From an uncultured Prevotella sp. (GTDB lineage Bacteria > Bacteroidota > Bacteroidia > Bacteroidales > Bacteroidaceae): a stretch of 26,920 nt of DNA. The notes beneath the pieces were generated by a model, which was not told the origin of the DNA, searched no databases, and saw only the letters and a list, made by a program, of their open reading frames with translations. Below, one piece after another: positions 16,346 to 23,253 of the stretch; within the stretch, counting starts at the first letter, position 1; each line of letters starts with the position of its first letter. Where the stretch lies: the NCBI GenBank assembly GCA_937877685.1, contig CALFGU010000003.1, positions 1 to 26,920 of the forward strand, given 5' to 3'. Both the position numbers and the translations under genes were made by a program.

Positions 16346-18322
16346 TCAATCATTATTTTCTTTAATCAACCCCTTACGATATGCTCGGAGCAATCGTTCA
16401 AGGTCTGCTACTTGTTCACGAAGATTTCTGCCTATGTCTGTATCTGCCACCATTACGCGACGGTCGGAGATTTCAACAATGGCGGTTGTTGACTGAATAT
16501 CTGTCCCATTAAGCACTGCTTCTTCTGTTGAATTAAAGGGAGCATGCTGCACAAGTTGGAATCCACGACTATGATAAACAAGGGTATAACCAGCAATACC
16601 CGTAGTAGAATGATACGCTCTGGCAAAACCACCATCAATTACCATTAATCTACCGTCAGCTTTGATGGGGTTTTCTCCCTTACCCACCTTTACAGGAACG
16701 TGACCGTTGATGATGTGACGATGTTTGCCTACGACTTCAAATTCATCCAAAAGGCTGTCACACACTGAAGCTTCGTTACGCAACTTGTAATAAGCGCCCT
16801 TTTCCTCCGTATGTGCAGACTTATCGGCAATAAAGTAGCGCTCAAAAGTTGTCATTTTTGATTTATCAAAGAGCGGACTATTGGGACCACACCAAAGATA
16901 CCAGAAGTAATCCTTAGCATAGCGCTTTTCGTCTTCCTCAGCACCTTCTTCATAAGCAAGTCGAACCATTTGCTCTATGCGTGACATGAGTTCCTTACCC
17001 TTACACTTTTGTCCCATTACCTCAACTTCTCTCAAACTACCATCAGCATTCAAGGGGAGTGAAGCATGGAAAAGCAAATTAGAATTACAAACGGAGAACA
17101 TTCCCCCATTCGTAAGCAGGCACTGCATGTGGCGTTGCAAGCGTTCGCTAATGCAGAAGGAGCGCACCAAACTGTCCATAATGTCTTGCTCTTCCTCCGT
17201 CAAGCGCAAGGGATCGGAAGCATCTATGGTTGGGAAATAGGTGTCGAGCATGGGATGCTCTGTGCCCTCATACGTAATAGTGCCACACTCAAAGTTCACA
17301 TGTTGCAACAAACTGCGATGCAACATTCCCCATTCAGGATGGTTTTGATAGAGTTGCCCTTCAAGTTTAAATTGAATCACAGCAATCGCCTTGTGCATTT
17401 GAGCAATCAGTCGTTGTGTCTTTTCACGCGGAGACCCTTCGCCTGTAAATTCAATAAAGGGTTTGAAACGTTCACACGGATCATCGGCATAAGTTTCCAT
17501 GGCAAAGGTTGCCAAGGGAACCATATTAATGCCATACCCTTCTTCCAACGTCTTCGTGTTTGCATAACGAAGAGACAAACGAATTACTGTAGCTACACAA
17601 GCAGGATTTCCTGCTGCTGCGCCCATCCAAAGAATGTCGTGGTTCCCCCACTCTATGTCTAAATTGTGATAGTTACACAACATATCCATAATAAGATGGG
17701 CGCCAGGACCACGGTCAAAAATATCACCAAGAATGTGTAACTGATCGACAGCAAGGCGCTGAATGAGATAGCACAACTGAGTCACGAAAGCATCAGCACG
17801 CTTGGTGCCTATAATTGTTTGGATAATGATATTATAGTATGCCTGCTTGTTGTGACGGTCGGAAGATTCATGCAACAATTCTTCAATTATGTAGGCAAAT
17901 TCGCGGGGCAAACTTTTGCGCACCTTTGAACGCGTATATTTTGAAGAAACATTACGGCAAACAGCAATCAAGCGATGCAACGTACTTTGATAAAACTCAG
18001 GCATATTACGTCCTGAACGATGAAGCAGTTCTAACTTCTGTTCAGGATAATAAATGAGCGTACAAAGTTCCTTCAACTCTTCATTATCCAATTGTTCGCT
18101 AAATATCTCGTGTACCTTACGCTTAATGTTTCCTGATGCATTACGAAGTACGTGCTGAAACGCTTCATACTCACCATGAATGTCTGCCATAAAGTGCTCC
18201 GTGGATTTTGGAAGATGTAAGATGGCTTCCAAATTTATAATCTCAGAAGTTACAGCAGAGACATTAGGAAATTCCTTTGCCAACAACTGAAGGTAGCGCA
18301 TATTTTCACGTATATTCTTCAT
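16346..18322 (-). CDS. fbp: Fructose-1,6-bisphosphatase, class 3
   Basis: A 658-residue cytoplasmic gluconeogenic phosphatase (fructose-1,6-bisphosphate to fructose 6-phosphate). It belongs to the calcineurin-like class 3 family of Firmicutes and Bacteroidetes. Metal-binding motifs are in order: 'ADIHGEYEAF' (D47, H49), 'GDIFDRGPGAH', 'EWGNHDILWMG', and 'NGHVPVK' near the C-terminus. Length is near the usual ~660. The ORF can be extended upstream to a TTG at 18388, but that adds a low-quality 'FCFFFKIKYD' segment and would leave almost no leader after the promoter. The ATG at 18322 is therefore preferred ('MKNIRENMRYLQLLAKEF'), with moderate certainty. It is the first gene upstream of sdaA. 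Confidence 0.9.
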   Translation of the reverse strand: MKNIRENMRYLQLLAKEFPNVSAVTSEIINLEAILHLPKSTEHFMADIHGEYEAFQHVLRNASGNIKRKVHEIFSEQLDNEELKELCTLIYYPEQKLELLHRSGRNMPEFYQSTLHRLIAVCRNVSSKYTRSKVRKSLPREFAYIIEELLHESSDRHNKQAYYNIIIQTIIGTKRADAFVTQLCYLIQRLAVDQLHILGDIFDRGPGAHLIMDMLCNYHNLDIEWGNHDILWMGAAAGNPACVATVIRLSLRYANTKTLEEGYGINMVPLATFAMETYADDPCERFKPFIEFTGEGSPREKTQRLIAQMHKAIAVIQFKLEGQLYQNHPEWGMLHRSLLQHVNFECGTITYEGTEHPMLDTYFPTIDASDPLRLTEEEQDIMDSLVRSFCISERLQRHMQCLLTNGGMFSVCNSNLLFHASLPLNADGSLREVEVMGQKCKGKELMSRIEQMVRLAYEEGAEEDEKRYAKDYFWYLWCGPNSPLFDKSKMTTFERYFIADKSAHTEEKGAYYKLRNEASVCDSLLDEFEVVGKHRHIINGHVPVKVGKGENPIKADGRLMVIDGGFARAYHSTTGIAGYTLVYHSRGFQLVQHAPFNSTEEAVLNGTDIQSTTAIVEISDRRVMVADTDIGRNLREQVADLERLLRAYRKGLIKENND

Positions 18323-18407
18323 GGATTTAAGGTCGTATTTGATTTTGAAGAAAAAGCAGAAGGACTGAAATTCTGTTCTATTCTCCAAGGTTTATATGAT
18401 TGCTCCA

Positions 18408-18415
18408 CAAAAGTA
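18408..18415 (-). promoter_or_regulatory. Bacteroidetes -7 box (TACTTTTG) upstream of fbp
   Basis: TACTTTTG on the minus strand, followed by GTGGAGC. It lies about 86 nt from the preferred fbp ATG. Only a degenerate -33 (TTTA) is visible about 17 nt further upstream. Confidence 0.55.
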
Positions 18416-18492
18416 AAACAAAAATACTTATCTAAACCCAATTTCACTTGGTTTTTTCACACTACAGACGTTGTATTTCTTATTTAAAATAT

Positions 18493-18500
18493 TACTTTTG
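18493..18500 (+). promoter_or_regulatory. Bacteroidetes -7 box (TACTTTTG) upstream of the aminotransferase
   Basis: TACTTTTG followed by CAAAC, with GTTG 19 nt upstream as a near-consensus -33. The start codon at 18574 leaves a leader of roughly 65 nt. It diverges from the fbp promoter about 80 nt away. Confidence 0.6.
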
Positions 18501-18573
18501 CAAACAGAATGCCTATTAACGGCAATATTAACCTTATTTTGACTCCTTCAAACGAGACTCAACTACTTAAACT

Positions 18574-19776
18574 ATGCCCAAAATATCTGAACGTGGCATT
18601 GATATGCCTGAATCACCGATTCGTAAATTAGCGCCTTTAGCATCTGCGGCAAAACGTCGTGGAACTAAGGTTTATCACCTAAATATTGGTCAGCCCGACC
18701 TCCCCACTCCCAAAGAAGGATTGGATGTGCTCAAAAAGATTGACCGCACACTTTTGGAATATAGTCCAAGTCAGGGTTTCTTGCGCTATCGTGAGAAACT
18801 CACGCATTATTATGAAAAGTTTGACATCCATCTTTCTGCCGATGACATTATCATTACGTCAGGTGGTTCTGAAGCAGTGCTTTTTGCGTTTCTTTCTTGC
18901 TTAAATCCTGGGGATGAAATCATTGTCCCCGAACCTGCTTATGCCAACTACATGGCATTCGCTATTTCTGCAGGAGCAAAGATTCGCACCATTGCAACAA
19001 CGATTGAAGAAGGATTTGCACTTCCTAAAGTAGAGAAGTTTGAAGAACTTATCAACGAGCGCACTCGTGCCATTTTGATTTGCAACCCCAACAATCCCAC
19101 GGGTTATCTTTACACACGTCGCGAAATGAATCAGATTCGCGACTTGGTGAAGAAGTACGACCTTTACCTCTTCTCCGACGAGGTGTATCGTGAATTTATC
19201 TATACAGGTTCCCCCTATATCTCTGCTTGCCACCTTGAAGGTATTGAGAACAACGTAGTGCTCATTGACTCCGTTTCAAAACGTTATAGCGAGTGTGGCA
19301 TTCGTATTGGCGCATTGATTACGAAGAACGAAGAGGTTAGAAATGCCGTTATGAAGTTCTGCCAGGCACGTTTGAGTCCTCCGCTTATCGGACAACTCAT
19401 CGCTGAAGCATCGTTGGATGCTACGCCTGAATACAGTCGTGAAATCTATGACGAATATGTAGAGCGCCGTAAGTGCTTGATTGACGGGTTAAACCGCATT
19501 CCTGGGGTTTATTCTCCAATTCCTATGGGCGCTTTCTATACAGTTGCCAAACTTCCCGTTGACGATGCGGAAAAGTTCTGCGAATGGTGCCTTACTGATT
19601 TTGAATATGAAGGGCAAACAGTCATGATGGCGCCTGCGGCAGGGTTCTATACTACACCAGGTGCTGGAGTTAACCAAGTGCGCATTGCTTACGTACTTAA
19701 GAAAGAAGACCTAATGAATGCGCTTGTTGTACTGGGCAAAGCTCTTGAGGCTTATCCAGGAAGAACTAACGCCTAA
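18574..19776 (+). CDS. PLP-dependent aminotransferase, class I/II (aspartate-aminotransferase-like)
   Basis: A 400-residue fold-type I aminotransferase. Visible landmarks are the N-terminal 'LNIGQPDLPTP', 'SGGSEAVLFAF' for cofactor phosphate binding, 'NPNNPTGYLYT', 'SDEVYREF', and the PLP lysine K236 in 'SVSKRYSECGIRIGAL'. The Arg of 'NQVRIAYVL' near the C-terminus would bind the substrate alpha-carboxylate. The family transfers amino groups between amino acids such as aspartate and 2-oxoglutarate; exact specificity cannot be read. Full length, cytoplasmic. Single gene with its own promoter, divergent from fbp. A long imperfect hairpin follows the stop. Confidence 0.88.
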   Translation: MPKISERGIDMPESPIRKLAPLASAAKRRGTKVYHLNIGQPDLPTPKEGLDVLKKIDRTLLEYSPSQGFLRYREKLTHYYEKFDIHLSADDIIITSGGSEAVLFAFLSCLNPGDEIIVPEPAYANYMAFAISAGAKIRTIATTIEEGFALPKVEKFEELINERTRAILICNPNNPTGYLYTRREMNQIRDLVKKYDLYLFSDEVYREFIYTGSPYISACHLEGIENNVVLIDSVSKRYSECGIRIGALITKNEEVRNAVMKFCQARLSPPLIGQLIAEASLDATPEYSREIYDEYVERRKCLIDGLNRIPGVYSPIPMGAFYTVAKLPVDDAEKFCEWCLTDFEYEGQTVMMAPAAGFYTTPGAGVNQVRIAYVLKKEDLMNALVVLGKALEAYPGRTNA

Positions 19777-19786
19777 ATTCAGGAAA

Positions 19787-19864
19787 GAAAAAAGGAGAAA
19801 GGAAATAGGAGCAAAAATGCTGACGAATAAAAGTTTGTGCAACCAGTTCCTCTCTCCTTTTTTC
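19787..19864 (+). terminator. Possible long-loop hairpin terminator after the aminotransferase
   Basis: A perfect 12-bp stem GAAAAAAGGAGA / TCTCCTTTTTTC encloses about 54 nt. Additional partial pairing (AAGGAA / TTCC) lies inside it. The 3' arm ends in a T-rich run, but the long loop makes it a less certain terminator. Confidence 0.4.
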
Positions 19865-19956
19865 TTTTACTATTCGCCTCAATCTTCATTATCTTATCAA
19901 ACACAGGGAACGAACACGCTTCACCTTTCCTTCGTTAAAACGAATCTCTCACCACT

Positions 19957-21180
19957 ATGTACTTTCTAGCCAAACGTTTCTTTCGTGGACATACCAACAC
20001 TAGACGAGGTGCATCGAAACCCGCCATACGTGTTGCTATTTGCGGCATCGCCTTAGGCCTTGCCGTTATGTTGTTGTCCGTAAGTGTGTTGGCGGGATTC
20101 AAAGAAGAACTGACAAAAAAGATTACAGGATTTGCCGCAGAAATTGAAGTGCTCAATCTTGCAACACTCCAATTACCTGACGCACATCCCATCAGTCTTC
20201 CCCCTTATATTGAAGAAAAGATTCAGAACATTGAGAATGTAACCCACCTACAAAAGGTTGCGCTTAAAATTGGAGTTTTAAAAACGGGGACACACTTTAA
20301 ACCCATCCACCTGAAAGGGATTGATGAAACCTACGACACGACTTATCTTAACGAAGCGCTCATTGAGGGCAGACTTCCTGTGTTATCCCCTGATTCCGCA
20401 ACAAATGAAATTGTGCTCTCAAGGCGTATAGCCAACACGCTTGACTTAAAAGTGGGCGAACGCATCTATGCCTATTTCTTTGAAGACAACATCAAGATGC
20501 GACGTATGCATATCGTGGGCATCTATGACACTAACCTCAAACAATTTGACGAATCTACGGTTATCACAGACCGTTACACCGTGTGTAAACTCAATGGGTG
20601 GAGCAACAAAGAGTATAGCGAAATTGAACTAAACACAGCATCTTTCGACAAACTTGACCAGACGCTTCTGCAAGTAAGAGAAGCACTTCAAGGGTTCCAC
20701 AAAATTAGTGCTATTGCGGTTAACGAACATTACCCTCAGGTATTTTCTTGGCTCAACATCCTTAACACAAACGTCTGGGTGGTCTTAGCGCTGATGCTTG
20801 GAGTGGCAGTCTTCACCGTAAGTAGCGGATTGCTCATCATAATGTTGGAACGCACACCCGCTATAGGAATTTTGAAAGCCATGGGAGCAACTGACGGGCA
20901 ATTACGCGCAACATTCATCAAACTCGCTATGCTCATCACGGCAAGGGGAGTCCTGCTTGGAAATACCATTGCCCTAACATTGCTCATTCTTCAACAAAAA
21001 TTTCATTTTGTGAAGTTAGATCCTGACCACTATTACGTGACTGAGGTTCACGTAGTAATCAATCCTTATATTATAGTGTTAATCAACGCTGTAACTGTGC
21101 TACTCATTTTCCTCTCGCTCTTTATCCCTACCCTGGTTCTTTCTAAAATCACACCAGTGAAAGCGATAAAGTTTGACTAA
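19957..21180 (+). CDS. ABC transporter permease of the LolC/E-FtsX type
   Basis: A 407-residue inner-membrane protein with the MacB/FtsX layout. There is one N-terminal transmembrane helix (about 25-45, 'VAICGIALGLAVMLLSVSVL'), a periplasmic domain of about 220 residues, and three C-terminal helices (about 265-290, 315-335, 360-385). The ending '...PVKAIKFD' resembles the 'PVxxL/I' tail of FtsX-family permeases. By family it would work with a LolD-like ATPase in lipoprotein release or a related export step. No ATPase gene is adjacent, so the partner is elsewhere. The ORF starts with ATG at 19957 ('MYFLAKRFFRG'), typical for Bacteroidales members. The tRNA-Pro promoter starts within 3 nt of its stop codon. 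Confidence 0.83.
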   Translation: MYFLAKRFFRGHTNTRRGASKPAIRVAICGIALGLAVMLLSVSVLAGFKEELTKKITGFAAEIEVLNLATLQLPDAHPISLPPYIEEKIQNIENVTHLQKVALKIGVLKTGTHFKPIHLKGIDETYDTTYLNEALIEGRLPVLSPDSATNEIVLSRRIANTLDLKVGERIYAYFFEDNIKMRRMHIVGIYDTNLKQFDESTVITDRYTVCKLNGWSNKEYSEIELNTASFDKLDQTLLQVREALQGFHKISAIAVNEHYPQVFSWLNILNTNVWVVLALMLGVAVFTVSSGLLIIMLERTPAIGILKAMGATDGQLRATFIKLAMLITARGVLLGNTIALTLLILQQKFHFVKLDPDHYYVTEVHVVINPYIIVLINAVTVLLIFLSLFIPTLVLSKITPVKAIKFD

Positions 21181-21182
21181 AA

Positions 21183-21214
21183 TTTGGGACATCCAGAAAA
21201 AAAAACTAACTTTG
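21183..21214 (+). promoter_or_regulatory. Promoter of tRNA-Pro
   Basis: TTTG (21183-21186), an exact 20-nt spacer, and TAACTTTG (21207-21214). The mature tRNA begins 17 nt after the -7 box. Confidence 0.75.
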
Positions 21215-21231
21215 CACTCGCAAAATCAGTT

Positions 21232-21307
<76 letters not shown>

Positions 21308-21311
21308 AATT

Positions 21312-21353
21312 AAAAGGCAAAACACGAAGTTCTAAAATAGTGTTTTGCCTTTT
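21312..21353. terminator. Terminator after tRNA-Pro
   Basis: A perfect 14-bp inverted repeat AAAAGGCAAAACAC / GTGTTTTGCCTTTT with a 14-nt loop, ending in a T run. It starts 6 nt after the tRNA. Confidence 0.85.
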
Positions 21354-21415
21354 ATTATTTAACTCTGAAAACTGGAGAAAGGTCAAACACACCCTTACAT
21401 CAAAGAAATTCTCAC

Positions 21416-21991
21416 ATGACATTCTTCGAAACACTACTATTAGCCGTTGCCTTAGCAATGGACTGTTTTGCGGTAAGTATCGCAAGCGGCATCTCGCTTA
21501 AGCGCCTGCAATGGTCCACATTCCTTACCATGGCTTTCTTTTTCGGACTCTTCCAAGGAGGCATGCCCCTGATTGGATGGGGACTTACGTTATGTACAGC
21601 GGGAGTCACCGAAGCGTGGGACCATTGGATAGCATTCACATTGCTACTCTTCATTGGAGGCAAGATGATATACGAACATTTTACGGAGAAAGATAATGCC
21701 CCCACCCCATCCCCCACTCAACTGGCGATAATTCTCACATTGGCCGTGGCCACAAGCATTGATGCCCTTGCTGTAGGCGTCTCTTTCGCCTGCTTAGGCA
21801 TTGACAATCTGAAAAGCATCATTTCCCCTGTCCTTATCATAGGCCTCGTGTCTTTTCTTTTTTCACTACTCGGAAGCGTATTAGGAGCAACAATGGGAAA
21901 ACGCCTTCGCCTAAACGCTGAACTATGGGGAGGCATCCTCCTTATTGGCATAGGCACCAAAATACTTATAGAGCACCTCGTTACCACGTAA
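21416..21991 (+). CDS. mntP: Manganese efflux pump MntP
   Basis: A 191-residue inner-membrane protein with six predicted transmembrane helices in two repeats, exporting Mn(II). The paired conserved acidic motifs of the family are present: 'ALAMDCFAVSIASG' near the N-terminus, and its repeat 'ATSIDALAVGVSFAC' near residue 120. 'GLFQGGMPLIGW' also matches the family. Length is normal for MntP (about 185-190). I see no yybP-ykoY Mn riboswitch in the 62 nt between the tRNA terminator and the ATG, so control is not evident. The stop codon lies inside the stem-loop of the downstream terminator. Confidence 0.92.
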   Translation: MTFFETLLLAVALAMDCFAVSIASGISLKRLQWSTFLTMAFFFGLFQGGMPLIGWGLTLCTAGVTEAWDHWIAFTLLLFIGGKMIYEHFTEKDNAPTPSPTQLAIILTLAVATSIDALAVGVSFACLGIDNLKSIISPVLIIGLVSFLFSLLGSVLGATMGKRLRLNAELWGGILLIGIGTKILIEHLVTT

Positions 21992-22000
21992 CAAGGTGCT
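21972..22000 (+). terminator. Terminator overlapping the mntP stop codon
   Basis: A 12-bp stem AGCACCTCGTTA / TAACAAGGTGCT (one mismatch or wobble) with a 5-nt loop, followed by TTTTCTTTT. The 5' arm is the coding sequence of the last MntP residues, and the TAA stop starts the 3' arm. Confidence 0.75.
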
Positions 22001-22009
22001 TTTCTTTTG

Positions 22010-22567
22010 CTACTTCTGATCGACGAACAGCAATCGAGACACATCATAACCGCGTTTTTCGATGCGTTGGAGCAAATCCGTTAAGAGTTCCTTAGGCATT
22101 ACGGGATACCTATATAATATCCAGAGGAAATCACTATCACTACTTCCTACTACGGCATACATATAGTCACGCTCATCCAATTCAAGTACATAATAATCAG
22201 AATAAAACCAAAGGAAGAAACTAACGCGCATTCGCCCAGGATAATTTAACGGATCGGGGATTTTACCTTTACCTTTCGAGGTGTAATGCTTCCCATTTTT
22301 AACCCCTTCGTTTTGAATGCGCAACTTGCCATTCTTATCTAAGGAATAAGTCGTTCGCACATGTGTCATTCCTCGCTCAAAGCGATTCTCATAACGCGCA
22401 ATTTCATACCACACTCCCATATACCTTGAAACGTCAAGCGCAGGAACTGTTGATATATCAATAAAGTCTTCTTCTAATACATCGGTGGCGCTTTTCGTTT
22501 GTGAATAACAACACATAGGCAATAGTGCAAACAACGCCATTTTTAGGCGAAACCATAGTTTTTTCAT
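22010..22567 (-). CDS. Blc-type bacterial lipocalin
   Basis: A 185-residue secreted lipocalin that binds lipids or other small hydrophobic ligands in the envelope. The family signature is 'DVSRYMGVWYEIARYENRFERG' (G-x-W of lipocalin motif 1), and the Blc C-terminal signature is 'MYAVVGSSDSDFLWILYR'. An N-terminal signal sequence is present ('MKKLWFRLKMALFALLPMCCYSQ'). Two cysteines at 19-20 could be lipidated, but the residues before them (L-P-M) do not form a standard lipobox. It converges with mntP and its 3' end is 10 nt from the mntP terminator. A Bacteroidetes -7 box lies about 50 nt upstream. Confidence 0.88.
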   Translation of the reverse strand: MKKLWFRLKMALFALLPMCCYSQTKSATDVLEEDFIDISTVPALDVSRYMGVWYEIARYENRFERGMTHVRTTYSLDKNGKLRIQNEGVKNGKHYTSKGKGKIPDPLNYPGRMRVSFFLWFYSDYYVLELDERDYMYAVVGSSDSDFLWILYRYPVMPKELLTDLLQRIEKRGYDVSRLLFVDQK

Positions 22568-22615
22568 AGTCTGTTAGTTTTATAAGGTTAACGGTTGAAG
22601 AGTTAGATTTTGGCG

Positions 22616-22649
22616 CAAATGTAAAGTGGAAACGACGCACAAAGACAAA
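22616..22649 (-). promoter_or_regulatory. Probable promoter of the lipocalin gene
   Basis: TACATTTG on the minus strand (22616-22623), followed by CGCC, with TTTG at 22646-22649 after a 22-nt spacer. Confidence 0.55.
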
Positions 22650-22666
22650 AAAGATTCCTAAAAATC

Positions 22667-22794
22667 ATTAATTTAGAAGTATTTAAACATTTTGCAGACA
22701 AAAAGGGCATGACAAAACGCGTTTTGTCATGCCCTTTTTGTTCTTATCAATAATTAATTTAGAAGTATTTAAACATTTTGTTCTTATCAATAAT
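22667..22794. repeat. Duplicated segment flanking a perfect palindrome
   Basis: Two identical 28-bp copies (22667-22694 and 22753-22780, beginning ATTAATTTAGAAG). They are interleaved with two identical 19-bp copies (22736-22754 and 22776-22794, TTTTGTTCTTATCAATAAT). The first 28-mer is separated from the first 19-mer by the 44-bp palindrome at 22698-22741. In the second copy the 28-mer runs straight into the 19-mer. This is what an insertion of the palindrome plus a tandem duplication would leave. No ORF is present. Confidence 0.75.
22698..22741. terminator. Perfect 44-bp palindrome, terminator-like
   Basis: Perfectly self-complementary, with its axis between 22719 and 22720 (ACGCGT). Arms contain AAAAAGGGCATGAC and GTCATGCCCTTTTT, so either strand ends in a T run. 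It could act as a bidirectional terminator, but no convergent transcript ends here: the lipocalin gene starts nearby and reads away. Confidence 0.6.
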
Positions 22795-22920
22795 GCTTAA
22801 AGAAGGTGTATTTGCTAGCGGATTATCCCCTAGTGAAACACAATTTTTAAGTAATACGAGCGCCACAATTTAGCATTGAATTGTGTCCAATTAAGTGTCC
22901 TCCAAAAGCATATCTATTTT

Positions 22921-22990
22921 AGTAAAAACTAAGTCTCAAAGAATTTAAATTAAGTCTCAAAGAATTTTTACTAAGTGAGACTTAATTTTG
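22921..22990. repeat. Nested direct and inverted repeats
   Basis: A 17-bp direct repeat TAAGTCTCAAAGAATTT is at 22930-22946 and 22951-22967. The second copy pairs, as a 13-bp inverted repeat AAATTAAGTCTCA / TGAGACTTAATTT, with 22976-22988. An outer AGTAAAAA / TTTTTACT pair (22921-22928, 22965-22972) overlaps. Alternative hairpins are mutually exclusive. A further hairpin CACAATT/AATTGTG is at 22864-22885. The remaining intergenic DNA (22795-23065) shows no gene. Confidence 0.65.
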
Positions 22991-23018
22991 ATGCTATTAA
23001 TCTACGTTTAAAGAAACC

Positions 23019-23070
23019 AATAATCCACGGATCTCTTCATTCATTTAATGGGAACCGTAAATGGATTATT
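23019..23070 (-). terminator. Possible weak terminator of the 23066-24387 unit
   Basis: A 9-bp inverted repeat AATAATCCA / TGGATTATT with a 34-nt loop overlaps the stop codon of the small gene. A modest T-rich stretch follows on the minus strand. It is the only candidate terminator for this unit. Confidence 0.35.
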
Positions 23071-23233
23071 GCTCTTCTGTAGAGGTCCACTGCTCAGCAT
23101 TCCAGGGTTGGTAGCGCTGGGTTAAGGCGTCGCTATCTGTATATTTATTGTGAAGTTGTGGAGAACCTGCAAGGATATTTTCAAGTTCAAAAGAAACCAC
23201 CTCAACTCGAGGCGAGATGTATGTTTTGCTCAT
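23066..23233 (-). CDS. 55-residue small protein downstream of a secreted protein
   Basis: An ORF of 56 codons, starting 20 nt after the stop of the secreted-protein gene on the same strand. The sequence starts 'MSKTYISPRVEVVSF', continues 'ELENILAGSPQLHNK', then 'DSDALTQRYQP', and ends 'WNAEQWTSTEEQ'. It aligns without gaps over the first ~24 residues with the small protein at 12733-12912 (M-x-K-T-Y-x-x-P-x-x-x-V-x-x-F, then E at 18, A at 22, S at 24). The middle 'AL' and final WNxxxW plus acidic tail also correspond. The segment E16-L17...I20...A22-G23 resembles the E(-8)/L(-7)/I(-4)/G(-1) pattern of double-glycine leader peptides; this is inference. No transporter or protease gene is nearby. 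Function unknown. Confidence 0.72.
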   Translation of the reverse strand: MSKTYISPRVEVVSFELENILAGSPQLHNKYTDSDALTQRYQPWNAEQWTSTEEQ

Positions 23234-23253
23234 GCGTCTGCTTATCTTCTAAA

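Noticed and set aside
17066..17662. 198-codon plus-strand ORF opposite fbp
   Set aside because: It is fully antisense to the clearly conserved fructose bisphosphatase, its product has no domain logic and is Cys/His-rich noise, and it has no promoter of the local type.
18323..18388. TTG-initiated N-terminal extension of fbp
   Set aside because: The added residues ('FCFFFKIKYD') are not like the family, and the promoter would leave only about 13 nt of leader. The ATG at 18322 gives the usual length.
21416..21416. Manganese riboswitch upstream of mntP
   Set aside because: Only about 60 nt separate the tRNA terminator from the ATG, and no yybP-ykoY-like conserved elements are visible.
22667..22990. 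CRISPR or insertion sequence in the lipocalin upstream region
   Set aside because: Only two copies of each repeat, no transposase ORF and no regular spacers. The pattern fits duplication plus palindrome better.
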